DNA of 64,000 bases from the NCBI RefSeq assembly GCF_902498845.1, contig NZ_CABVLM010000001.1, positions 248,001-312,000 of the forward strand. Direction: 5' to 3'. This document shows, in pieces, positions 33,426 to 42,340 of this stretch (within the stretch, counting starts at the first letter, position 1; every line of letters starts with the position of its first letter). The position numbers and the translations under genes were made by a program. Under the pieces are notes generated by a model. It was not told the DNA's origin, did not search any database, and saw only the letters and a list, made by a program, of their open reading frames with translations. Origin of the DNA: Pseudoalteromonas rhizosphaerae (GTDB lineage: Bacteria; Pseudomonadota; Gammaproteobacteria; Enterobacterales; Alteromonadaceae).

Positions 33426-34789
33426 ATACGTTAGCAACTGATTGTAAACAGGTCATTGTTATTGATGACGAAGCGATGATCCGCGATTCACTTGACCAAT
33501 TGCTGACCCTCGAAGGCTATCAAGTACAGTGTTTTAGTGATCCAATGAGTGCTTTATCAAAACTTAATCGTCGTTTTAACGGGGTGGTGCTCAGTGATAT
33601 TAATATGCCGAAAATGGATGGGCTGGCTTTTTTAGAACAAGTTCAAGCATTTGATAGCGAATTACCAGTGATCTTTCTGACTGGATTTGCTGATGTATCA
33701 GTGGCTGTTAAAGCAATGCAATTAGGAGCTTACGACTTATTTGAAAAACCTCTCACTGAGCAGTTATTAGATTGCATTGCCAGAGCGTGCGATAAGCGTG
33801 CCTTGGTAATGGAAAACCGTGCTTTAAAATTAGCGGTAGAAAAAACGTCAGCCCCAGGTGTGCGGATCTTAGGGGAAACCGTGCAAATGCAGCAAATGAT
33901 GCATTTGCTTAATGCGGTGATCGACACTCCCGCAGATGTAATGATTGAAGGTGAAACTGGCACCGGTAAAGAGTTAGTTGCACGCTTTTTACACGACCAA
34001 AGCAGCCGTTCAAACTGTAATTTTGTGGCAATTAACTGTGGTGCCATACCAGAGCAACTGATTGAAAGTGAACTATTTGGTGCGGCCAGTGGCGCGTTTA
34101 CAGGGGCAACACACAGTCGCCAAGGTAAGTTTGAGTTTGCTCAAGGTGGTACGGTGTTTTTAGATGAGATAGAAAGCACACCGGCATCATTACAAGTAAA
34201 GTTACTTCGCGTTTTAGAAGAGCGAAAAGTGACCCCCGTCGGCGCTAATACCGCCGTTGACTTAGACATACGTATCGTTGCGGCAACCAAAGTTGATTTA
34301 TTATCCTTGGTCGAAAAAGGGGACTTCAGAGCTGACTTATATTATCGACTCAATTTAGTGAGGGTAAGTATTCCGGCATTGCGTGATAGGAAAGCTGATA
34401 TTCCTTTATTATTCAAACATTTTAGCTCTATTGCCGCGACTCGTTTTCATAAACCTCCGGCTCCTCTAAGTAGCGATATATTACAGCGTTTACTTAGTTA
34501 CCAGTGGCCAGGTAATGTCAGAGAGCTTAGAAACCAAGCTGAACGAGCGGTGCTGCTGGGTGCTGAATTAGCGTTCGCCAATACCGAAAATAATAATGGC
34601 AGTGAGTTATCGCCCGATCTGAGTTTGGCGGAAAAAGTGTGCTTTTATGAGCAATCTTTAATCGAAGAAGCCCTTGAGCGCCACCAAGGTAGTATTAAAG
34701 AAACTATGAATACCTTACAGATTGCCCGTAAAACCTTGTATGACAAAATGAGTAAATATGGCCTCAATCGTGACATGTTTATTGATTAA
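33422..34789 (+). CDS. dctD: sigma-54-dependent response regulator DctD-like
   Basis: 455 residues. Receiver domain with Asp59 (LSDINMPKMDG), AAA+ domain with Walker A GETGTGKE near 177-184 and the sigma-54 contact loop GAFTGA at 224-229, and a C-terminal Fis-type helix-turn-helix (TLQIARKTLYDKMSKYG). Activates sigma-54 promoters when phosphorylated by DctB. The porin gene directly downstream has a -24/-12 promoter and an upstream palindrome, the expected target. Confidence 0.93.
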   Translation: MNTLATDCKQVIVIDDEAMIRDSLDQLLTLEGYQVQCFSDPMSALSKLNRRFNGVVLSDINMPKMDGLAFLEQVQAFDSELPVIFLTGFADVSVAVKAMQLGAYDLFEKPLTEQLLDCIARACDKRALVMENRALKLAVEKTSAPGVRILGETVQMQQMMHLLNAVIDTPADVMIEGETGTGKELVARFLHDQSSRSNCNFVAINCGAIPEQLIESELFGAASGAFTGATHSRQGKFEFAQGGTVFLDEIESTPASLQVKLLRVLEERKVTPVGANTAVDLDIRIVAATKVDLLSLVEKGDFRADLYYRLNLVRVSIPALRDRKADIPLLFKHFSSIAATRFHKPPAPLSSDILQRLLSYQWPGNVRELRNQAERAVLLGAELAFANTENNNGSELSPDLSLAEKVCFYEQSLIEEALERHQGSIKETMNTLQIARKTLYDKMSKYGLNRDMFID

Positions 34790-34863
34790 CCAGAGCTTTG
34801 CTTAAGTGATTTACCTGCTCAGCTTAATTTGATGGGTGGAAACGGTGACACAGACGTTTTGAT

Positions 34864-34885
34864 AGTGTGTGGGATCCCGCACACT
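34864..34885. promoter_or_regulatory. 22-bp palindrome, candidate DctD upstream activator site
   Basis: A near-perfect inverted repeat AGTGTGTGGGATCCCGCACA plus CT, one mismatched pair, about 70 bases upstream of the -24 element: a usual distance for an enhancer-type site. It could instead terminate dctBD, but the T-run after it is poor. Confidence 0.55.
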
Positions 34886-34956
34886 TTATTGTAAGTATAA
34901 TTTAATTTTAAATTTAACTATTTGAATATATTAAATTTTACTTTTTTATAAGCAGT

Positions 34957-34972
34957 TGGCAGTAAACTTGCC
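34957..34972 (+). promoter_or_regulatory. sigma-54 promoter (-24/-12) of the porin gene
   Basis: TGGCAG-N5-TTGCC with GG and GC separated by exactly 10 bases, close to the TGGCAC-N5-TTGCW consensus. Transcription would start near 34984, about 34 bases before the porin ATG. Confidence 0.8.
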
Positions 34973-35017
34973 TTTATTAGCGGGAACAACAAATGATCCT
35001 AATAATAAGGGCACACA

Positions 35018-35980
35018 ATGATAATAATAGACAAAAAGCTAACCCCTGTTTTTGTAGCAACGAGTTTTGCAGCAGCTTGCTTTGGACAAAGTGTTCATGC
35101 CGCAGAGTATGACATTTATGGTAAAGCAGAAGTGCAAATTGCTAATACTGACAACGGTGTAATGCGCTATGCTAAAAAAGGAACGCAAATCGATGCGCCT
35201 TTTTCACGCATTGGTGTGAAAGGGCAACATGTACTCACTGACTCGTTAAAAGCGGTATTTAAATACGAAGTGCAAGTAAAGGGCTTTGAGCACGATGATA
35301 CCGATGAGCCATTTAGTGCCCGTAATACATATTTAGGTTTAGCGGGAAATTTTGGTGAAGTTGTAGTTGGTCGAAACGATACACGCTTTAAGTATTCAGA
35401 AGGTAAAGTTGATAACTTCAATGAAACTCAAGCCGATATTGCTCAATTACTACCGGGTCAAGATCGCCTTGGTGATACCATAACGTATAGTTCAAAATCA
35501 TATGCGGGTGCTCAGCTATCACTTACCTATGCTTTGAAGGATGACAGTGCCAATAATGAAGCCGGTTATGCCGCTACGTTAATTTATGGTGACCGTGGTT
35601 TAAAAAATAAAAATTATTATGTGGCGATCAGCCATATTGATTCACTCAATAATATCAACGCCAGTCGCATCGTTGGCGCGTGGCAAAAAAATGATTTACA
35701 ACTAGGTGCTATTTACCAGCACAGTGAGTCAGTAGATGGTACTAAATCAGGAAACGGCTATGTGTTGAGTGCCAGTTATACCATTGACAAATGGCAGCCA
35801 AAACTACAATTTGCCAGTGATGACTCAACTATTCGCCAAAGTACTAAGGGCAGCCAGTGGACTGCAGGTGTGGATTATTTATTTGATAAACAAACTACCG
35901 CGTACTTATTCTATACTGACTTAGATTTGCAACAGCAAACGGATAGTAGCTTAGCCCTTGGCTTAAAGTATAAATTTTAA
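35018..35980 (+). CDS. outer membrane porin (general Gram-negative type)
   Basis: 320 residues. A signal peptide ends QSVHA, then a 16-strand porin pattern starts with EYDIYGKAEVQIANTD and includes RIGVKGQHVLTDSLKAVFKY and RNTYLGLAGNFGEVVVGRND, the usual L3-type region. It ends in LGLKYKF with terminal Phe. It sits behind a sigma-54 promoter and in front of a dicarboxylate symporter, so it is probably the outer-membrane entry for C4-dicarboxylates. Confidence 0.93.
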   Translation: MIIIDKKLTPVFVATSFAAACFGQSVHAAEYDIYGKAEVQIANTDNGVMRYAKKGTQIDAPFSRIGVKGQHVLTDSLKAVFKYEVQVKGFEHDDTDEPFSARNTYLGLAGNFGEVVVGRNDTRFKYSEGKVDNFNETQADIAQLLPGQDRLGDTITYSSKSYAGAQLSLTYALKDDSANNEAGYAATLIYGDRGLKNKNYYVAISHIDSLNNINASRIVGAWQKNDLQLGAIYQHSESVDGTKSGNGYVLSASYTIDKWQPKLQFASDDSTIRQSTKGSQWTAGVDYLFDKQTTAYLFYTDLDLQQQTDSSLALGLKYKF

Positions 35981-35991
35981 AGGGGTTGAAT

Positions 35992-37467
35992 ATGAGCACA
36001 CAAACTTTAGACGATAAACCTGAAAAAAATCCAATGATACAGATGTTGCTGCTGTTATTGGGCCCTGCGGTCATGTTACTTACGTGTTTGATCGATCCTC
36101 CTGCTGGCATGAGTACCGCTGCTCTTCGTACTTCAGGATTAGCATTTTGGATGGCATCATGGTGGGTGAGTGAAGTAGTTCCTATCCCAGCTACGGCGCT
36201 ATTGCCGTTGGTATTTTCTCCGTTGGCTGACATTGCTGCGATAAAAAGTGTCGCTGCACCGTATGCGCACCCCTTAATATTTTTGTTTTTAGGTGGCTTT
36301 TTGATCTCCATTGCGATGGAGCGTTGGGGCTTACACAAGCGCATTGCTTTACGTACTATGCTCTACGCGGGCTCAAAACCGAGTTTGCAGATATTAGCGA
36401 TGATGTTAGTAACGGCATTTTTATCAATGTGGATGTCAAATACTGCAACAGCAGTGATGATGTTACCTATTGCTATGTCTATCACCCATTTAGTGCAAAA
36501 ATCTAATCCAAATAATAATGGTTTTGGTAAAGCACTGTTACTTTCTATTGCTTATGGTGCCAGCATTGGCGGCATTGCAACATTAATTGGTACGCCACCG
36601 AATGCATTGATGGCCGCTTATTTATCAGATAGTTATAAAATTGAAATTGGTTTTGCGCAATGGATGATGGTGGGTGTGCCATTGTCACTGACTATGTTGA
36701 TCATCTGTTGGTTGTGGCTGACCAAGTTTGCTTACAAAGTTGATAAAACGGATGAAAAATCTAAAAAAGTCGACACCAAGTCACTATTTAGCTCGCAGTT
36801 AAAAGGTCTTGGCACCATGCAACGCGCTGAGAAAGGGGTGTTATGTGTGTTTTTATTTGCAGCTGTGTGCTGGATATTTAGACCTCTGATCGCTGATTTT
36901 TCTGGTTTAAAAATATCGGATACCGGTATTGCCATTGCTGCTGCATTATTATTATTTGTTTTGCCTGCTAATAAAGGCAGTGATGAACGTATTCTTGATT
37001 GGCAAAGTGCGGCTGGAGTTCCTTGGGGAGTGTTATTGTTGTTTGGTGGTGGCTTAACCCTAGCGGCACAAATAAAGTCATCAGGTTTGGCTGAATACAT
37101 AGCTCATATGATTGAAGGCGTCAGCGCCATTCCATTAGTATTGAGTGTATTAGCAATTGCAACCTTAATCACTTTCTTAACTGAGATCACCAGTAATACA
37201 GCAACCGCAGCTGGATTTTTACCACTACTTGGCCCTGTCGCTGAGTCAGTCACAGGTTCGCCATTGGTCTGGGTTATTCCTGCGGCTATAGCCTGTAGTT
37301 GTGCGTTTATGATGCCTGTAGCGACCCCGCCTAATGCCATTGTGTTTGGCTCTGGGCAAATTCAAATGCGGGATATGATTAAAGCCGGCTTTGCATTAAA
37401 TATTGTTGCAATTGCGCTGATCACATTTGTCACTATGACCCTTGCTGCATCGGTATTTAATTTTTAA
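35992..37467 (+). CDS. DASS/SLC13-family sodium:dicarboxylate symporter
   Basis: 491 residues with about 11 membrane segments. Two SNT signature motifs are visible, SNTATAVMMLPIAMS and SNTATAAGFLPLLGP, each in a re-entrant repeat as in VcINDY, plus TPPNALMAAY and TPPNAIVFGSGQI. It imports succinate, malate or similar acids with sodium. It lies 11 bases after the porin gene behind an AAAGGGG site, so both are controlled by the sigma-54 promoter. An upstream TTG at 35986 is less likely as start. Confidence 0.92.
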   Translation: MSTQTLDDKPEKNPMIQMLLLLLGPAVMLLTCLIDPPAGMSTAALRTSGLAFWMASWWVSEVVPIPATALLPLVFSPLADIAAIKSVAAPYAHPLIFLFLGGFLISIAMERWGLHKRIALRTMLYAGSKPSLQILAMMLVTAFLSMWMSNTATAVMMLPIAMSITHLVQKSNPNNNGFGKALLLSIAYGASIGGIATLIGTPPNALMAAYLSDSYKIEIGFAQWMMVGVPLSLTMLIICWLWLTKFAYKVDKTDEKSKKVDTKSLFSSQLKGLGTMQRAEKGVLCVFLFAAVCWIFRPLIADFSGLKISDTGIAIAAALLLFVLPANKGSDERILDWQSAAGVPWGVLLLFGGGLTLAAQIKSSGLAEYIAHMIEGVSAIPLVLSVLAIATLITFLTEITSNTATAAGFLPLLGPVAESVTGSPLVWVIPAAIACSCAFMMPVATPPNAIVFGSGQIQMRDMIKAGFALNIVAIALITFVTMTLAASVFNF

Positions 37468-37489
37468 GTAATTCAAAGTTACCCAACCG

Positions 37490-37517
37490 GAGCGCTATTC
37501 GTTTGTTGATAGCGCTC
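37490..37517 (+). terminator. hairpin after the symporter gene
   Basis: A 9-bp perfect stem GAGCGCTAT / ATAGCGCTC with a 10-base loop, 23 bases after the stop. The following TATATTG is a poor T-run, so termination may be partial. Confidence 0.5.
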
Positions 37518-37571
37518 TATATTGCCCCTGCTAAGAAACAAAGTTATAGTGGTTAAATCTTTATTTTGTTT

Positions 37572-39008
37572 ATGAGTATGCTTTTGTCTGACACTGGCAC
37601 TGTATATAACCCTGAGCTAAAAGCGCAATTTGATGAAATGCAGCTGCATTTTGATGCCCAGCCATATTTAGCATTATCACAGCGGATCCGTTTATTAAAA
37701 TCTTTAAAACGTGAACTGTTGGCATTAGAGGCTGAATTGGTAGCTGCAAGCTCGAAAGACTTTGGCTTTCGCACTGCTTTTGATACGATTTTGGGTGATA
37801 TACTGCCTACGATCAAAACGATCAGCCACACCATCAAGCATTTACCTAAATGGGCAAAAAATTCACCACGAAAAGCGGGTTTGAGCCTAGCGCCATCAAA
37901 AGTTGCTGTGAGCTATCAACCCAAAGGAGTGGTGGGAATAATTTCTCCATGGAATTACCCAATTCAATTATCAATCGTGCCGGTGATAACCGCAATTGCC
38001 GCAGGTAATCGGGTATTATTAAAGGTCAGTGAATTTACTCCGCACACCAATCAAGTAATCAAAAAACTATTTATCGGCGAGCTTAGCGAACATTGCGCAG
38101 TGATCGAAGGTGAAGCGCAATTAAGTCAACAGTTTAGCTGTTTGCCATTCGCACACTTATTTTTTACCGGCTCTACAGCTGTAGGGCGCCATGTTATGGC
38201 CGCTGCGAGTAAAAACCTTACCCCAGTAACTCTTGAGTTAGGTGGCAAATCGCCCGTTATCATTACCGCGCAAGCGGATATAGATAAGGCAGCTAAAGCT
38301 ATTTTATTTGGTAAAATGACCAATGCAGGGCAAATCTGTGTTGCCCCCGATTATGTTTTAGTGCCGGAAAACTTACAGCATCAGTTAGTCAGAAGTCTCT
38401 GTAGCTTATATAAAAAACATTATAACTTAGGTGTCGAGGGGAAAAATTTAACCTCGGTTATTAATCACCACCATTTTCAGCGTTTAACCGATTTATTGGC
38501 AGATGCACAGCAACAGGGTGCACAGATAATTAAGCCGTTAGATGAAAACCAAAGCGACGAACATAAGCATCGTCTTGGTTTGCACATTGTGACTGATGTG
38601 AATGACAATATGAAGTTGATGCAAGAAGAACTGTTTGGACCAATTCTTGCGATTGTCAGTTATCAAGCTTTACCTCAGGCGATTGCATACATAAATCAAC
38701 GTCCTCAGCCGTTAGCTTTGTACATAATGGGGCAAGATAAACAAATCAATGAAGGTATTCAACAGCAAACACAAAGTGGTACCTTCGCAATAAATGACAC
38801 CTTAATGCAGGTGACTGCTGATGATGCGGCATTTGGTGGCTTAGGTCCTTCTGGGATGGGAAACTATCACGGTATAGAAGGCTTTTTAACCTTTAGCCAT
38901 GCACGTAATACATTGAAAACGGGTGGTTTTAATCCTAAATTAGGATTGTTGTTGGCGCAAAATAAGATATTGATTAAAATACTCAAATGGTTGTACTTGC
39001 GGCCATAA
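37572..39008 (+). CDS. aldehyde dehydrogenase, coniferyl-aldehyde dehydrogenase type
   Basis: 478 residues. Catalytic Cys256 in NAGQICVAPDYVL and general base Glu222 in TLELGGKSPVI. The NAD-binding segment FFTGSTAVGRHVMAAAS and SPWNYPIQLS are typical ALDH features. The short C-terminal end with GFLTFSHARN and a hydrophobic tail (LKWLYLRP) matches the coniferyl-aldehyde dehydrogenase or fatty-aldehyde branch. The tail could anchor it to membrane. Oxidises an aldehyde to its acid; the substrate here is unknown. Two nearby ATGs (37572, 37578) are possible starts. Confidence 0.88.
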   Translation: MSMLLSDTGTVYNPELKAQFDEMQLHFDAQPYLALSQRIRLLKSLKRELLALEAELVAASSKDFGFRTAFDTILGDILPTIKTISHTIKHLPKWAKNSPRKAGLSLAPSKVAVSYQPKGVVGIISPWNYPIQLSIVPVITAIAAGNRVLLKVSEFTPHTNQVIKKLFIGELSEHCAVIEGEAQLSQQFSCLPFAHLFFTGSTAVGRHVMAAASKNLTPVTLELGGKSPVIITAQADIDKAAKAILFGKMTNAGQICVAPDYVLVPENLQHQLVRSLCSLYKKHYNLGVEGKNLTSVINHHHFQRLTDLLADAQQQGAQIIKPLDENQSDEHKHRLGLHIVTDVNDNMKLMQEELFGPILAIVSYQALPQAIAYINQRPQPLALYIMGQDKQINEGIQQQTQSGTFAINDTLMQVTADDAAFGGLGPSGMGNYHGIEGFLTFSHARNTLKTGGFNPKLGLLLAQNKILIKILKWLYLRP

Positions 39009-39048
39009 ATTGGCGTTAAGTACAATCCAATAGCGTTTTAACTGGCAG

Positions 39049-39774
39049 TTAAAACATCCGATCTTCGCCCGCATACAGCCCAGCTTGGATTTTTTCATAC
39101 AATGCATCAGCTTTTTCTTTGGCTTCTGCAATTTGCGCAGGCATCAGCTTGCGCTCATCTAGCTTGCGACTGTGACTGGCATCTAAATTACCATTATACT
39201 CAGCAACAGTGTTCCAGATGTATGATTTTTCGATGTTTTTTTCGACTCCATGGCCTTCGAAATACATCAGCGCCATATTAAACTGTGCTAGCGTATAATT
39301 ATTACCAGCGGCTTTTTCATACCATTTAATAGCTTCTTTATAATCTTGCGCAACGCCATCGCCGTTGGCGTACATCACACCCAAGTTAAACTGAGCAGCA
39401 GGTAAGTTTTTTGCCGCGGCTTGCTTAAAGAGTGAAACTGACATTTGTTTATCAAGTTTAACGCCTTTACCTTCTTGGTAAAGTACAGCTAATGCAAACA
39501 TTGAGTCGACGTGGTTCTTTTTAACGCCTTGCTGGTAAAGTTCAGCAGCTTTGTGATAGTCGCGCGTTACGCCGTGGCCACCTTCATATAGCTGCCCTAG
39601 CTCGTAAATTCCTGGTGCAAAGCCTTTTTCTGCAAGGTAGTTAAACTCTCTAAGTGCATCTTCAAATTGACCTTCATTGGCTGCGCGGATCCCTTCTTCA
39701 AGTCCCGCATGAGCAACACCACAGATGCTAAGTGCACCGACCATCAACAATATCTTAAACTTCGGCTGCCACAT
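39049..39774 (-). CDS. exported Sel1-repeat protein
   Basis: 241 residues from the ATG at 39774, which has a strong GGAGG ribosome site; an upstream in-frame ATG at 39828 is rejected. A signal peptide ends GVAHA. At least four Sel1-like repeats follow, seen as YELGQLYEGGHGVTRDYHKA, FALAVLYQEGKGV, FNLGVMYANGDGVAQDYKEA and FNMALMYFEGHGVEKNIEKS. Such helical solenoids mediate protein-protein contacts in the periplasm. Partner unknown. Confidence 0.88.
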   Translation of the reverse strand: MWQPKFKILLMVGALSICGVAHAGLEEGIRAANEGQFEDALREFNYLAEKGFAPGIYELGQLYEGGHGVTRDYHKAAELYQQGVKKNHVDSMFALAVLYQEGKGVKLDKQMSVSLFKQAAAKNLPAAQFNLGVMYANGDGVAQDYKEAIKWYEKAAGNNYTLAQFNMALMYFEGHGVEKNIEKSYIWNTVAEYNGNLDASHSRKLDERKLMPAQIAEAKEKADALYEKIQAGLYAGEDRMF

Positions 39775-39900
39775 GACAATACCTCCAATTAGCGTGTTAC
39801 TGTTTAATTTTAGTCCCAACAACCACAATTGCCCAGCTTCGCACTATAAATGATAAAACTTAGACATAAGATACAGATATTACAGAAAATTTAAAGGAAT

Positions 39901-40161
39901 AAAAAAAGCCCCTGATGGGGCTTTTTGGGTCATATCAACCGTCACCGATATGAACAATGTAGCAAGTGAGTGTGATCTTTTAATTATATTACTTGGGTCG
40001 AGTAAGTAATATGCTCGAAGCGTCACCATCTTCATCAACAACTTTGTACTAAAGGGGCCCAGCATCCTTACTGGTCGATCTTCCCTAGGGCACTGAGGTC
40101 GGTACGTTCAATTCTTACAAGAAGCGCAAACGTGTCGTGTTGGGCTGCTTGGTGTTGATGC
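39901..40161 (-). ncRNA. candidate Fur-regulated small RNA (RyhB-like role)
   Basis: About 260 bases between a consensus-like promoter (40168-40195, minus strand) and the strong terminator at 39903-39926, with no supported protein. A Fur-box-like sequence lies immediately upstream of the -35. Near the 3' end the RNA would contain CACTTGCTACATTGTTCAT, similar to the pairing core of enterobacterial RyhB as I recall it (CATTGCTCACATTGCTTCC), followed by a small CATATC / GATATG hairpin and the terminator. Vibrio and Shewanella RyhB RNAs are also long. No other RNA family fits what I can see. Fur control is inferred. Confidence 0.55.
39903..39926 (-). terminator. rho-independent terminator of a minus-strand small RNA
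   Basis: GCCCC-TGAT-GGGGC stem flanked by A5/T5, giving a longer U-A extended hairpin. Read on the minus strand it is followed by a seven-T run (A7 at 39901-39907). There is no minus-strand gene ending here, which supports a noncoding transcript. Confidence 0.85.
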
Positions 40162-40167
40162 GATCGA

Positions 40168-40195
40168 TTATTACTTGTATTTGAATGTGCGTCAA
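40168..40195 (-). promoter_or_regulatory. sigma-70 promoter of the minus-strand small RNA
   Basis: On the minus strand: -35 TTGACG (40195-40190), a 16-base spacer, and -10 TAATAA (40173-40168). Predicted start about 40161. Confidence 0.6.
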
Positions 40196-40198
40196 TAG

Positions 40199-40217
40199 CT
40201 AAATGATAATTATTTCC
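40199..40217. promoter_or_regulatory. Fur-box-like site
   Basis: CTAAATGATAATTATTTCC matches the 19-base Fur consensus (GATAATGATAATCATTATC) at about 13 positions including the full central ATGATAAT. It abuts the -35 of the minus-strand promoter and lies about 90 bases upstream of the DUF6279 gene, so it could control either side. Confidence 0.5.
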
Positions 40218-40306
40218 ATTTGTTCGGTTTTATTTTAATCCCCTCATTTACATAATGCGCTAAGTTGATTAACGTAGTGCTATAAAGAACCGTAAGAAAA
40301 ATAAAA

Positions 40307-41173
40307 ATGTCTATAAAAAACATGTGCTTGAATTATAAATCCGCAGTAGTTGGTGTGTTTCTATTAGCTCTGACTGGATGCTCAGCTACATTTACCTACA
40401 ATAATATAGGCTGGTTATCGGCGTTTTGGATTGATGACTACGTTGATTTATCGAAGCAGCAAAGCAAACAAGCTAAAGACTTAATTAAGAAAAGTCGGGA
40501 TTGGCATCGTAAGACGCAATTACCTTTGTATCGACAGGATCTGTTGGCATTACAAAAGCTACTTGATGAAGACCCTTCAGAGCAAGCATTATTAACGTAT
40601 TTTCAAGGCTTTAAAACACATTGGCAATCGTTAGTTATGTATGTAAGAGACGATCTTATTGAACTTGCTATTGGTTTATCCACGGAGCAAAGAGAAGAAT
40701 TTGTTGCTGCCATTGCAGAGGATATAACAACAGAAAGTGACGAGTATAATGAACAAACCCCAACACAGCGTGAGCAAGATCGCCTTGAACGTCAGTTAGA
40801 TACTTATAAACAGTGGCTTGGTAAACTGAGTGAACAACAAGTGTCTTTGATCACCCAAGCGAACAGCGAATTTCAAGCAACATTTTTATTAAGGCAAGCT
40901 TACAAGCAAACTCGGCTGGATAAACTCAAACAGGTATTTTTTGATAGCCAACTTAGCCGCGATCAGTTTATTAGCCAATTATCAGCTGTCATTACTGAGC
41001 GAGAGGTGTTTATGAGTGACGAATTAATTCGCTTAGATGCTGAAAATTCAAAGCGCTATGCGCGTTTACTTGTGAGTTTAAGAGCCACGTTGACAGCAAA
41101 ACAGCGCCAGCATGCTAATGCTGAGTTCTCCGATATGTTAGAAGATATAGAACAATTAATTAATGATGAATAG
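40307..41173 (+). CDS. DUF6279 family lipoprotein
   Basis: 288 residues. A lipoprotein signal ends in the lipobox ALTGC (Cys25). The mature protein starts with TFTYNNIGWLSAFWIDDYVD, the family signature, and is otherwise a long, charged, coiled helical domain. Function unknown; predicted to sit in the outer or inner membrane leaflet on the periplasmic side. The Fur-like site upstream could matter for its expression, but the opposite-strand RNA is a better fit. Confidence 0.85.
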   Translation: MSIKNMCLNYKSAVVGVFLLALTGCSATFTYNNIGWLSAFWIDDYVDLSKQQSKQAKDLIKKSRDWHRKTQLPLYRQDLLALQKLLDEDPSEQALLTYFQGFKTHWQSLVMYVRDDLIELAIGLSTEQREEFVAAIAEDITTESDEYNEQTPTQREQDRLERQLDTYKQWLGKLSEQQVSLITQANSEFQATFLLRQAYKQTRLDKLKQVFFDSQLSRDQFISQLSAVITEREVFMSDELIRLDAENSKRYARLLVSLRATLTAKQRQHANAEFSDMLEDIEQLINDE

Positions 41174-41302
41174 GCTGTTAGTTGCTAAGATCTTAATTTT
41201 AAAAATTTTTTATAAAAATGAATATATCAAAAACAAATAGAGCTTGTACTCTTTCAATTAACCGTTAGACTGACTTTTTTTCGTTCGAATTAAAGTTAAT
41301 CA

Positions 41303-42340
41303 ATGGATATCGCAGCCTTAGATAGCGCTCAAGTATTACGTGAAAATTTACTGAAATGGATTTGTTTCTGTTTCGGAATTTTAGCGAGTGTTTTTACCTA
41401 TTTTAATCTTTTTATTAATGACTTTTACTCATTAGGGATTTTAGAAGGGGTTTTTGCTATTTATTGTTTTTATACTTTTAACTATGCTCGGACACGAAAA
41501 TTTCAGACTTGGCAGCCGTTATTATTGTGCCTTTGTATTATGCTATTAGTAATCTTGGGCACTTACCTTGCTGTTGTTAAGAGTGGCCTGTTCGTCTGGA
41601 CTTTTACTTTACCTATATTATTTTATTTATTGTTAGGTTGTAAGTGTGGTTTTTACCTATCGTTGTTATTAGTGTGTGTACAAACGACTGTGTTTATTAG
41701 TAAACCCTCCTTAGCACCATTTTCAGAGCTTAACCTGTACCTAAATATGAGTTTTAGCTATGTGATAGTTTGGGTTACTGCGCATATTTTTGAAGCGAGC
41801 CGAGCACAATTTTCAGAGCGACTAGAAAACCTTGCCTTGTTAGATCCGCTGACAAACACCGGCAACCGTTTAGCAATGAACCATTACTTTGAAGTTGAGT
41901 TGGTAGACAAAATTAATTTATTTATTATGGTGCTAGATCTTGATTACTTTAAAAAAGTAAATGACGAATTTGGTCATGATGTGGGCGATCAAGTTCTGGT
42001 TGAAATTGCCACTATATTAAGAGAAACACTTAACAAGGGGCGAGTTTTTCGTACTGGCGGCGAAGAGTTTGCACTGTTCATTCCTGATTCAAATCAACAA
42101 GAGTCTTATCAAATTGCTGAAAATATCAGAGTCGGTTTGCAAAGTACGGCTATCAATGTTGGTGCGCGTGAAATAAGTTTAACAGCAAGTATCGGTTTAG
42201 CTGCTTATCGTGATGGCGATAGCCTAAAACAAGCGATTAAAGCAGCAGATGAGCAACTTTATTATGCAAAAAAACATGGTCGAAACAATGTTTATTTTGA
42301 CTCGCAGAAATACTCAGCAAAACTAGAACAGGTTTCTTAA
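41303..42340 (+). CDS. membrane-bound diguanylate cyclase
   Basis: 345 residues. Residues 15-165 form about six membrane helices, then a GGDEF domain with LDLDYFKKVNDEFGHDVGD and the active-site GGEEF at 252-256. It makes cyclic di-GMP from GTP. The RxxD product-inhibition motif five residues before GGEEF is absent (KGRVFR), so feedback inhibition by that site is not expected. The membrane part could sense a ligand. It ends convergently, overlapping the LysR gene by 4 bases. Confidence 0.9.
   Translation: MDIAALDSAQVLRENLLKWICFCFGILASVFTYFNLFINDFYSLGILEGVFAIYCFYTFNYARTRKFQTWQPLLLCLCIMLLVILGTYLAVVKSGLFVWTFTLPILFYLLLGCKCGFYLSLLLVCVQTTVFISKPSLAPFSELNLYLNMSFSYVIVWVTAHIFEASRAQFSERLENLALLDPLTNTGNRLAMNHYFEVELVDKINLFIMVLDLDYFKKVNDEFGHDVGDQVLVEIATILRETLNKGRVFRTGGEEFALFIPDSNQQESYQIAENIRVGLQSTAINVGAREISLTASIGLAAYRDGDSLKQAIKAADEQLYYAKKHGRNNVYFDSQKYSAKLEQVS

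Noticed and set aside
37490-37517. Hairpin after the symporter as a strong terminator
   Set aside because: The stem is good but the T-run is absent, so it is listed only as a weak terminator.
39775-39828. Upstream start for the Sel1-repeat protein
   Set aside because: The added residues would precede the signal peptide. The ATG at 39774 has GGAGG directly upstream.
39880-40065. Minus-strand frame of 61 residues
   Set aside because: It runs through the terminator hairpin at 39903-39926 and has no protein-like features. It lies within the proposed small RNA.
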